In this document: one piece after another, positions 1 to 5,954 of the stretch
Layout: each line of letters starts with the position of its first letter
How positions within the stretch are numbered: position 1 is the stretch's first letter
DNA from: Phenylobacterium sp.
GTDB lineage: Bacteria > Pseudomonadota > Alphaproteobacteria > Caulobacterales > Caulobacteraceae
Assembly (NCBI GenBank): GCA_019264505.1
Contig: JAHUZY010000281.1
Span: forward strand, 1 to 10,341
Direction: 5' to 3'
Length of the DNA stretch: 10,341 nucleotides
The notes under the pieces: generated by a model
Told to the model about the DNA's origin: nothing
Database searches by the model: none
The model's input: only the letters and a program-made list of their open reading frames with translations
Translations under genes and position numbers: made by a program

Positions 1-276
1 GCCCTGGTGGTCGAAGGCGTGGCCGAGGGGCTGGCTCGGGAGATCACCCAGGCGGTGGATGTGCCCACCATCGGTATTGGCGCCTCGGCGGGGTGCGATG
101 GGCAGATCCTGGTGACCGACGACATGCTCGGCCTCTTCGACTGGACGCCCAAGTTTGTCCGTCGCTATGCCGACCTGCGGGGGGAAATCCTGGGCGCGGT
201 GCAGACCTATGCCGACGATGTACAGGCGCGGCGGTTCCCGGGACCAGCGGAAATCTATTTTCCCAAGGCCGGTTAG
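1..276 (+). CDS. panB: 3-methyl-2-oxobutanoate hydroxymethyltransferase, C-terminal part (5' end outside window)
   Basis: This is the last 91 codons of ketopantoate hydroxymethyltransferase, read in frame from base 1 to the TAG at 274-276. PanB adds a hydroxymethyl group from methylene-tetrahydrofolate to 2-oxoisovalerate, the first committed step toward pantothenate and coenzyme A, in the cytoplasm. Visible family signatures are the LVVEGV segment at the very start, whose Glu corresponds to the catalytic base of E. coli PanB (Glu181), then VPTIGIGAS and DGQILVTDD, and the closing stretch [10 protein letters not shown] to FPGPAEIYF. The IGIGAS form, in place of the IGIGAG seen in E. coli, is my recollection of the alphaproteobacterial form. 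The start, the metal-binding residues and the N-terminal half of the barrel lie upstream of the window. The following gene is 113 bases away and probably has its own promoter. Confidence 0.95.
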   Translation, partial: ALVVEGVAEGLAREITQAVDVPTIGIGASAGCDGQILVTDDMLGLFDWTPKFVRRYADLRGEILGAVQTYADDVQARRFPGPAEIYFPKAG

Positions 277-317
277 CAGCCGCATCGGGCCTTATGCGTC
301 ACAGCGGCCGGGCGGCG

Positions 318-344
318 TTGCGGCGCGACCGCTTGCACTATAGG
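318..344 (+). promoter_or_regulatory. Possible sigma-70-type promoter for the TPR/bamB pair
   Basis: In the 113-base gap after panB, TTGCGG at 318-323 is followed after 15 bases by TATAGG at 339-344, about 45 bases before the GTG of the TPR gene. Both boxes resemble alphaproteobacterial housekeeping promoter elements, but the spacer is short and the sequence is very GC-rich, so a chance match is possible. The rest of the gap (277-389) shows only weak, mutually exclusive small inverted repeats (for example CGCAT at 281-285 with ATGCG at 294-298) and no convincing terminator. Confidence 0.25.
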
Positions 345-389
345 TTCGCCGCCTCTGATTTCGTCGCCTGAGCGCGGGGTTTCCAATTC

Positions 390-1145
390 GTGACTGACGT
401 TTTTGAAGAGGTCGAGGAGCAACTCCGCGCCGACCGCTACAAGACGCTCGCCCTGCGCGCCCTTCCTTGGGTGCTGGGTGGGCTCGCCCTGGTGTTGATC
501 ATCGTGCTGGGGGTGTGGGGCTGGAACGCCCTTCAGACCCGGTCCATGGCCGAGGCCTCCGAGGCCTATGCCGAAGGCGTCGAAGCCTTTGGCGCCGGCG
601 ACATGAACAAGGCCGAGCAGCGCTTCGCCGAAGTGGCCGCCGAGGGGCCGGACGGTTACGCCGCCCTGGCCCTGATGCAGCAGGCGGGGCTGCGGGTGAA
701 TGACGGCGATATCGATGCGGCCGTGAAGCTGTTCGACGAGGCCGCCGACAAGGCGCCTGATCCGATCCTGGCCGACGCCGCCCGCCTCAAATCCGCCTTC
801 GCCCTGCTCGATACCGCTCCCCTGTCCGAGTTGAAGACCCGGCTGGAGCCCCTGACCGAGGACGGGCGTCCCTATCGCGCCCTGGCTCTCGAGGCGCTGG
901 CCTTCGCCAAGCTCATGGGGGGCGAGATGGATGAGGCCCGTGCCGATTTCGGCGTTCTCGCCCTGATGCCAGGGGTCTCGGAACTGGCCCGCCAGCGGGC
1001 CCAGGCCGCCCGGGCGATGATCGACTCCGGCACCGCCGGGGCGCTGCCTGAAGCGGTCAAGGCTTCGCGCGCGCTCCCTGAGCCCGCTTCCGACGATGCG
1101 GCCGCCGCCCAGGCGCCGCAGCAGCAAGGTTCTGCTCCGCAATGA
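390..1145 (+). CDS. YfgM-like membrane-anchored TPR protein
   Basis: This 251-residue protein has a short charged cytoplasmic N-terminus (residues 1-25), one clear membrane helix at about 26-45 (Pro-Trp followed by Val/Leu/Ile/Gly) and a long, Ala/Glu-rich helical region with TPR-like units at about 56-88, 91-122 and 163-195. It ends in a low-complexity Ala/Pro/Gln tail. This matches the YfgM family (TPR_21-like), which in E. coli is an inner-membrane, periplasm-facing partner of SecYEG and of periplasmic chaperones. The position directly before bamB and der copies the E. coli order yfgM-bamB-der, which supports the call. The GTG at 390 is chosen because it gives the compact cytoplasmic segment typical of the family; the Shine-Dalgarno match is weak (GGGG about ten bases upstream). 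Its TGA overlaps the bamB ATG in an ATGA, so the two genes are probably translationally coupled. Its exact role in this organism is inferred. Confidence 0.85.
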   Translation: MTDVFEEVEEQLRADRYKTLALRALPWVLGGLALVLIIVLGVWGWNALQTRSMAEASEAYAEGVEAFGAGDMNKAEQRFAEVAAEGPDGYAALALMQQAGLRVNDGDIDAAVKLFDEAADKAPDPILADAARLKSAFALLDTAPLSELKTRLEPLTEDGRPYRALALEALAFAKLMGGEMDEARADFGVLALMPGVSELARQRAQAARAMIDSGTAGALPEAVKASRALPEPASDDAAAAQAPQQQGSAPQ

Positions 1146-2527
1146 TCCTGTCCCGCCCTTCGATGGTCGCCGTCCTGCTGGCCAGCACCGTCGCGATCTC
1201 CGGCTGTTCGACCGTCAATCGGCTCAATCCCTTTGATCGGGATGATGGTCCTCAGGAGATCGCCAGTGAGGGCGAGCGGATCTCGGTCATCGCCTTCAAC
1301 GATACGATCGAGCCGTCGGACACCCTGACCGGCGCCGACTTCTTCCTGCCGACGCCCTACGCCCGGTCGGACTGGCCGCTGCCGGGCGGCGTTCCCGAGC
1401 AGGCGTCCGAGCACATCGAGGCGCCGGTCGCATTCGACATCGCCTGGCGCCGGAACTTCGGCGAAGGCTCGGGCCGTGGCCATCATGTCACCGCCCCGCC
1501 GGTGGCCGCCGACGGCCGGCTCTATGTGATGGACGGCTCGGCCCAGGTCTCGGCGATCGATCTCAAGTCCGGCCGGACCGTGTGGAGCGTCGATCTGAAG
1601 CCCTCACGCCGTGACGAACGCGAAGGCTTCGGCGGCGGCGTGGCCTATGCGGGCGGCAAGCTCTATGTCACCTCCGGCTACCGCTTCGTCGCGCGCCTGG
1701 ACGCCGCCACGGGCGCCTCGGAATGGCGACGGGAGACCGAACAACCGATCCATGCCGCCCCTACCGTGACGGCTGGGCGCGTGATGGCGGTGGCCATCGA
1801 CAACACCCTTTTGACATTTGAGACCGCCACCGGCGCGCCCAGCTGGACCTATCAGGCCCTGAGCGAGCCCGCCCGAATTCTCGGCGCCTCGACCCCGGCG
1901 GTGTCAGGCGACACCGTGGTCGCCGCCTTCAGCTCTGGCGAACTGGTGGCCCTGCGCAGCGGCAACGGCAATGACCTCTGGAACGAGGGCCTGTCGCGGG
2001 GCAGCCGCACCAACGCCCTGTCCGAGATCCGCGACATCGCGGGCCGCCCCGCGATCTACCGCGGCGACGTTTACGCGGTCAGCCATGCGGGCGCCTTCGC
2101 CGCTATCGATCTGCGCACCGGCGCGCCGCGCTGGACCCTGCCTGTGACCTCCACCACCACGCCGTGGCCGGCTGGGGATGTGGTCTATGTGGTGTCCAAG
2201 GCCGGGGAGGTGATCTGCGTCTCCCGGGAAAGCGGCCAGGTCTACTGGATCCGCGACCTGAATGAGGGCGTGACGCCCAAGAAGGTTGGCGGTGTTCTGG
2301 GCATCGGCGGCCGTCCGGGCGCCAAGCCCCTGTGGACGGGGCCGCTGCTGGCCTCAAACAAGCTGATTGTCGCCTCCTCGACCGGGGAGCTGGCCGTGCT
2401 GGATCCCAAGACCGGCGCGGTGGATCGCAAGATGAACCTGGGCGCGAGCGTTCTCCTGGAGCCGATCGCGGTCGACGGGATGGTCTATGTGGTGACCGAC
2501 GACGCCCAGGTGATCGCCCTGCGTTAG
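1142..2527 (+). CDS. bamB: Outer membrane protein assembly factor BamB (PQQ-like propeller lipoprotein)
   Basis: BamB is a periplasmic lipoprotein of the BAM complex, which folds beta-barrel proteins into the outer membrane. The 461-residue protein starts with a lipoprotein signal: Arg5, a hydrophobic stretch 9-19, and the lipobox I-S-G-C with the lipidated Cys at 22. About 90 linker residues follow, and then eight PQQ-type propeller strands of the pattern G-x-hydrophobic-Y/V...hydrophobic-D...TG...W at about 124-149, 171-196, 211-237, 256-280, 307-332, 345-370, 405-427 and 445-461. That count fits the eight-bladed BamB propeller. It is longer than E. coli BamB (392 residues), mainly because of the N-terminal linker. 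The ATG at 1142 overlaps the previous stop by four bases; a second in-frame ATG at residue 8 would shorten the signal's n-region, so the first is preferred. The soluble quinoprotein dehydrogenases share this repeat but not the lipobox and this context. Confidence 0.92.
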   Translation: MILSRPSMVAVLLASTVAISGCSTVNRLNPFDRDDGPQEIASEGERISVIAFNDTIEPSDTLTGADFFLPTPYARSDWPLPGGVPEQASEHIEAPVAFDIAWRRNFGEGSGRGHHVTAPPVAADGRLYVMDGSAQVSAIDLKSGRTVWSVDLKPSRRDEREGFGGGVAYAGGKLYVTSGYRFVARLDAATGASEWRRETEQPIHAAPTVTAGRVMAVAIDNTLLTFETATGAPSWTYQALSEPARILGASTPAVSGDTVVAAFSSGELVALRSGNGNDLWNEGLSRGSRTNALSEIRDIAGRPAIYRGDVYAVSHAGAFAAIDLRTGAPRWTLPVTSTTTPWPAGDVVYVVSKAGEVICVSRESGQVYWIRDLNEGVTPKKVGGVLGIGGRPGAKPLWTGPLLASNKLIVASSTGELAVLDPKTGAVDRKMNLGASVLLEPIAVDGMVYVVTDDAQVIALR

Positions 2528-2576
2528 AGGGAGGGCGCCGGCTCGCCGGCTCAACCCCGACGTTTCTGTGTCATTC

Positions 2577-2599
2577 AATCCGCGCCTGCGGCGCGGATT
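2577..2599 (+). terminator. Perfect 10-bp inverted repeat after bamB (terminator-like, or part of the der leader)
   Basis: AATCCGCGCC at 2577-2586 and GGCGCGGATT at 2590-2599 are perfect reverse complements around a 3-base loop (TGC), 49 bases after the bamB stop. The stem is GC-rich with an A/T base, like an intrinsic terminator. However, it is followed by AGCACTATTTGAG, with no clear run of T on either strand. It may end the TPR-bamB transcript or attenuate read-through into der. Confidence 0.45.
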
Positions 2600-2614
2600 A
2601 GCACTATTTGAGCG

Positions 2615-2640
2615 GAATCTGGTCTATGGAGACCAGCTTC
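2615..2640 (+). repeat. Inverted repeat in the der 5' leader
   Basis: CTGGTCT at 2619-2625 pairs perfectly with AGACCAG at 2630-2636 around the loop ATGG. Past one mismatch (T2618/C2637) it extends with GAA at 2615-2617 and TTC at 2638-2640. It ends 25 bases before the der ATG. The left arm carries a GANTC site (GAATC, 2615-2619), the sequence methylated by CcrM in Caulobacter-type bacteria. It could be an RNA hairpin in the leader or an operator; the sequence does not decide which. Confidence 0.5.
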
Positions 2641-2654
2641 TGTTCCAGCGCGCC

Positions 2655-2660
2655 AGGGGG
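2655..2660 (+). promoter_or_regulatory. Ribosome binding site of der, in a small hairpin loop
   Basis: AGGGGG lies five bases before the ATG at 2666 and fixes this start, after which the Der G1 motif begins almost at once. GCGCC at 2650-2654 can pair with GGCGC at 2659-2663, which would place AGGG in a 4-base loop. Such short stems are common by chance in DNA this rich in G and C. Confidence 0.55.
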
Positions 2661-2665
2661 CGCCT

Positions 2666-4237
2666 ATGCCGCTCAAAATCGCCATCGTCGGCCGTCCGAA
2701 TGTGGGCAAGTCCACCCTCTTCAACCGGCTGGCCGGACGGAAGCTCGCCATCGTCGACGACCTGCCCGGCGTCACCCGGGACCGCAAGTTCGCCTCAGGT
2801 CGGCTGGGTGACGTCGACCTCGAGCTGATCGACACCGCCGGCTTCGAAGACGTCACCGACGAGAGCCTGGAGGCGCGGATGCGCCAGCAGACAGAGCTCG
2901 CCGTCGAGGAAGCCGACCTGATCCTGTTCGTCATGGACTCCCGCGAAGGCGTCGCCCCGATGGACGAGGTGTTCGGCGAGCTGCTGCGCAAGTCGAGCAA
3001 GCCGGTGATCCTCCTGGCCAACAAGGCCGAGGGACGGCAGGGTGATGACGGGACCCTGGACGCCTTCCGCCTGGGATTTGGCGAGCCGATCCCCGTCTCG
3101 GCCGAGCATGGCGAGGGCATGGCTGATCTCTATGCCGAGGTCGTTCGCCTGTTCCCCGAGGCCGGCGAGGACGAGGACGATGGGAGCATCAAGCCGGTCC
3201 AGCTGGCCATTGTCGGGCGGCCCAATGCGGGCAAGTCGACCCTGGTCAACCGCCTGATCGGCGAAGACCGGCTGCTGACGGGCCCTGAGGCGGGCATCAC
3301 CCGCGACTCGATCCCCGTCGACTGGACCTGGGATGACCGGGCCATCCGCCTGGTGGACACCGCCGGCCTGCGTCGCAAGGCCAAGGTCCAGGAAAAGCTC
3401 GAGCGACTCTCCACCCAGGACACCATCCGCGCCATCACCTTCGCCGAGGTGGTGCTGCTGGTCATGGACGCCACCCATCCCCTGGAGATCCAGGACCTGC
3501 AGATCGCCGACCTGGTGGAGCGCGAGGGCCGCGCCCTGGTCTTCGTCCTGGCCAAGTGGGACCTGGTGGAAGATCCCCAGATCCGCCTGAAGGAGCTGGA
3601 GGAAGAGGTTTCCCGCAAGCTGCCTCAGGTGCGCGGCGCGCCGATGATCGCGCTCTCTGCGGAGACCGGCCGAAATCTGGACCGGCTTATGCCTGCGGTC
3701 TTCAAGGCTCACGACGACTGGTCGACCAAGGTCAAGACCCGCGACCTGAACGACTGGCTGGCCATGGCCGTACAGCGCCACCCGCCGCCGGCGGTGAATG
3801 GGCGCCGGGTCCGCCCCAAGTACATCACCCAGACCAAGGCGCGGCCGCCGACCTTCGTGCTGTTCGCCAGCCGGGCCAGCACCTTGCCCGACAGCTATCG
3901 CCGCTATCTGATCCACTCGATCCGCGAGAGCTTCGACCTGCCTGGCGTTCCGGTGCGGCTGACCGTGAAATCCGGGGCCAATCCCTATGCCGAGGGCGAG
4001 TCCCGATCGCCGGGCCCGTCCCGCACGGCGCCTCGCAAGGCCAAGCCCAAGGCGGCCTCCTCCAAGCCGGGCGCCAAGAAGCCTCTGGGCGCCAAGGCGG
4101 GCAAGCCGGTCAAGGCGGGCAAACCCTCGCGGCCGAGCAAGTCTTCAGGGTTCGGCGGCGCCAAGGCCCGCCCGACCCGCGCCCGTCCGGTCAGTGGCCG
4201 GAAGACGCCTTCGAAGCCTTCCACGCGGAAAAGCTGA
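2666..4237 (+). CDS. der: Ribosome-assembly GTPase Der (EngA) with a long basic C-terminal tail
   Basis: Der is an essential double GTPase that acts in maturation of the 50S ribosomal subunit. GTPase domain 1 has G1 GRPNVGKS (9-16), DTAG (56-59), NKAE (119-122) and SAE (145-147). Domain 2 has GRPNAGKS (184-191), DTAG (231-234), AKWD (296-299) and SAE (331-333). A KH-like domain follows at about 356-441, with the family-typical SGANPYAEG at its end. The tail 445-523 is rich in Lys, Arg, Pro, Ala and Ser and is probably disordered and RNA-binding; it makes the protein (523 residues) longer than E. coli Der (490). Both G4 motifs depart from N-K-x-D: Glu replaces Asp in domain 1, and Ala replaces Asn in domain 2. 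The start is supported by AGGGGG five bases upstream. The gene comes third after the TPR gene and bamB, as in E. coli, and its 3' end overlaps the convergent dehydrogenase gene. Confidence 0.97.
   Translation: MPLKIAIVGRPNVGKSTLFNRLAGRKLAIVDDLPGVTRDRKFASGRLGDVDLELIDTAGFEDVTDESLEARMRQQTELAVEEADLILFVMDSREGVAPMDEVFGELLRKSSKPVILLANKAEGRQGDDGTLDAFRLGFGEPIPVSAEHGEGMADLYAEVVRLFPEAGEDEDDGSIKPVQLAIVGRPNAGKSTLVNRLIGEDRLLTGPEAGITRDSIPVDWTWDDRAIRLVDTAGLRRKAKVQEKLERLSTQDTIRAITFAEVVLLVMDATHPLEIQDLQIADLVEREGRALVFVLAKWDLVEDPQIRLKELEEEVSRKLPQVRGAPMIALSAETGRNLDRLMPAVFKAHDDWSTKVKTRDLNDWLAMAVQRHPPPAVNGRRVRPKYITQTKARPPTFVLFASRASTLPDSYRRYLIHSIRESFDLPGVPVRLTVKSGANPYAEGESRSPGPSRTAPRKAKPKAASSKPGAKKPLGAKAGKPVKAGKPSRPSKSSGFGGAKARPTRARPVSGRKTPSKPSTRKS
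4094..4129 (+). repeat. Imperfect 18-bp tandem repeat in the der tail
   Basis: Positions 4094-4111 and 4112-4129 are near copies starting AAGGCGGGCAA and encode two consecutive Lys-Ala-Gly-Lys-Pro units of the basic Der tail. The tail probably grew, and may vary in length, by slippage of such units. Confidence 0.6.
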
Positions 4238-4946
4238 TCGGCGCGTCGGGCTGACCAAGGTCGGCGCCCGCCAGCTCCACGATCATCGGTCCGATCTCGG
4301 CCGGGTCGGGGAGGGCGTCGGGGTCCTCGCCCGGCATGGCCTCGGCCCGCATCTTGGTGCGCATGGCGCCGGGATCGATCAGGGCCGCGCGCACGCTCGT
4401 ATTCTCAAGTTCGTCAGCCCAGGTGCGCACCAGATGGTCGGTGGCGGCCTTGGTGGCCCCGTAGGCCCCCCAGAAGGCCTTGGGCCGGGCCACGCGGCCG
4501 CTGGTGAAGATGAGGGCGCGACCGGCCGGGGCGGCCTTGAGCAGCCGTTCGGTGCTGCGCAGCAGGCGGTAGGTGGCGGTGAGGTTGATGGCGACGGTCT
4601 TGTCCCAGGCCGGCGGATCAATGTGGGAGATCGGGCTCAGGCCCCCCAGGACGGCTGCGGCGTGGACCAGGATGTCCAGCTTGCCATGACGCTCATGGAT
4701 GGCCAGCCCCAGCTGGTCGATCCCGTCGCCCTGCGCCAGGTCCATGGGAACCAGGGTGGCGGCCTGGCCGGACACCGCGCGGATCTTGTCGTCCAGAACT
4801 TCAAGGCCCCCTTGGGTGCGGGCCACGCCAATGACATGGGCCCCGGCCTGGGCCAGGGCGATGGCGCACTCCCGGCCGATGCCACGGCTGGCGCCGGTGA
4901 CCAGGGCGACGCGGCCGGCGAGGGGCAGGTTGGGAGTATCCGTCAT
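4191..4946 (-). CDS. Short-chain dehydrogenase/reductase (SDR), YciK-like
   Basis: This 251-residue classical SDR has the Rossmann dinucleotide motif TGASRGIG (17-24), an acidic D69 after beta-4, the structural Asn121, and the catalytic Ser149, Tyr162 and Lys166 (YGATK), followed by PGAMRT (192-197). It should be an NAD(P)-dependent oxidoreductase of the cytoplasm; the substrate cannot be read from the sequence. The overall pattern resembles E. coli YciK-type proteins. The usual NAG motif is AAA here (96-98, after H95). The ATG at 4946 is nine bases after the stop of the upstream transporter gene and has no clear Shine-Dalgarno sequence, so translation probably depends on coupling. It appears to be the last gene of the radA-cvpA-purF operon. 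Its last 15 codons and stop lie inside the 3' end of der on the other strand. Confidence 0.9.
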   Translation of the reverse strand: MTDTPNLPLAGRVALVTGASRGIGRECAIALAQAGAHVIGVARTQGGLEVLDDKIRAVSGQAATLVPMDLAQGDGIDQLGLAIHERHGKLDILVHAAAVLGGLSPISHIDPPAWDKTVAINLTATYRLLRSTERLLKAAPAGRALIFTSGRVARPKAFWGAYGATKAATDHLVRTWADELENTSVRAALIDPGAMRTKMRAEAMPGEDPDALPDPAEIGPMIVELAGADLGQPDAPISFSAWKASKASSGH

Positions 4947-4955
4947 GGGAACTGT

Positions 4956-5954
4956 CTAGCTGGCTTCTGAGGGGCCATCGGCCCGTTTGGCATAGTGTCC
5001 GGCGATGGCCGCGCAGGCCATCAGCTGGAACTGGTGATAGAGCATGATGGGCAGGAGCACGAAGCCCACCGTGGCGGCCGGGAACAGGACGGCGGCCATG
5101 GGCGCGCCGGCCGCCAGACTCTTGTTGGAGCCGCCGAACAGGATCGTCGCCTCGTCCTCCACCGGGAATTTCATGCGACGGCTGATCCAGACGGTCCAGC
5201 CCATGGAGGCGACCAGCAGGATGAGACAGATGAGCGACAGGCGCACCAGGTCGCCCACCGACACCTGGCTCCAGATGCCCACCGCCACGGCGCCGGAAAA
5301 GGCGTTGTAGACCACCAGCAGGATCGAGCCCCGATCGACGAGGCTGGCCTGCTTGGCGTGGCGCTGAATGAAGCCGCCGATCCAGCGGCGCAGGAGCTGG
5401 CCGGAGATGAACGGGACCAGCAGCTGCAGCAGGATGGCCTCGAACGCCCCCCATGACAGACCGCCCCCCTGCGCGCTCAAAAGGACGCCCACCAGCAGCG
5501 GCGTGATGGCGATCCCCAGGATATTGGACGCCGAGGCGCCGCAGACGGCGGCGGCCACATTGCCCCGGGCGACAGCGGTGAAGCCCACGGCCGACTGGAT
5601 GGTGGAGGGCAGGCAGCCCAGATAGATCAGGCCGGGCGCGAGCGCGGCTGGCACGATCCAGGGCGGCAGGGTGGAGAACGCCAGCCCGGCGAGTGGAAAC
5701 AGGGCGAAGGTGGTGCCTAGAACCACCAGATGCAGACGCCAGTGCGCGATGCCGGCCACCACGGCCTGCGGCGAGAGCTTGGCGCCGTGCAGGAAGAAGA
5801 CCAGGGCGACGCCGATCTTGGTGGCGATCCCGACCACGTCGGCGGCCTCACCTCGCGCAGGCACGAGGGAGGCGAAGACCACCGTGGCCAGGATGGCCAG
5901 GATGTAGGGGTCGATCTTGAACCGGGCGAGCGCGCCGCGAACGGCGCCAATCAC
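4956..5954 (-). CDS. YfeH-like transporter, bile acid:sodium symporter (BASS/SBF-like) family
   Basis: This 332-residue polytopic membrane protein has about nine or ten hydrophobic helices (for example 17-31, 45-57, 73-93, 100-115, 132-159, 170-187, 209-228, 234-256, 283-303). It matches E. coli YfeH from memory along most of its length and has the same size: FFLHGAKLS at 53-61, AHWRLHL at 70-76, LPSTIQSA at 115-122, GNVAAAVC at 131-138, SILLVVY at 210-216 and GGSNKSLAAGAPMA at 274-287. The family moves organic anions with sodium; the substrate of YfeH-type members is not established. The start is GTG at 5954, inside a GTGA shared with the purF stop, with no good Shine-Dalgarno sequence, so it is probably coupled to purF translation. 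The N-terminus runs about eight residues beyond that of YfeH. A role in purine or nucleotide metabolism would be only a guess from context. Confidence 0.88.
   Translation of the reverse strand: MIGAVRGALARFKIDPYILAILATVVFASLVPARGEAADVVGIATKIGVALVFFLHGAKLSPQAVVAGIAHWRLHLVVLGTTFALFPLAGLAFSTLPPWIVPAALAPGLIYLGCLPSTIQSAVGFTAVARGNVAAAVCGASASNILGIAITPLLVGVLLSAQGGGLSWGAFEAILLQLLVPFISGQLLRRWIGGFIQRHAKQASLVDRGSILLVVYNAFSGAVAVGIWSQVSVGDLVRLSLICLILLVASMGWTVWISRRMKFPVEDEATILFGGSNKSLAAGAPMAAVLFPAATVGFVLLPIMLYHQFQLMACAAIAGHYAKRADGPSEAS

Noticed and set aside
279..308. Possible terminator after panB
   Set aside because: GCCGC (279-283) can pair with GCGGC (304-308), and CGCAT with ATGCG, but the stems are five bases, mutually exclusive and without a T run.
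1120..1136. AGCAG/CTGCT inverted repeat around a weak Shine-Dalgarno sequence of bamB
   Set aside because: Five-base stem inside coding sequence with a repetitive Gln/Ala tail; translation of bamB is better explained by the ATGA coupling.
273..1142. Open frame on the - strand opposite the TPR gene (289 codons)
   Set aside because: Low-complexity Gly/Gln/Leu/Arg composition and no domain, while the + strand gene fits the YfgM family and its bamB context.
2537..2552. Tandem GCCGGCTC repeat just after bamB
   Set aside because: Only two 8-base copies in a GC-rich stretch; as a hairpin the loop would be two bases. Not enough to call a functional element.
2795..3916. Long open frame on the - strand opposite der (373 codons)
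   Set aside because: Lies entirely antisense to the conserved GTPase domains; its Gln/His/Gly-rich composition is typical of GC-rich shadows.
3987..4970. Open frame on the + strand crossing the der end and the SDR gene (327 codons)
   Set aside because: It runs out of frame through der and antisense to the SDR, both of which have intact family motifs; its start is Arg/Pro-rich shadow sequence.
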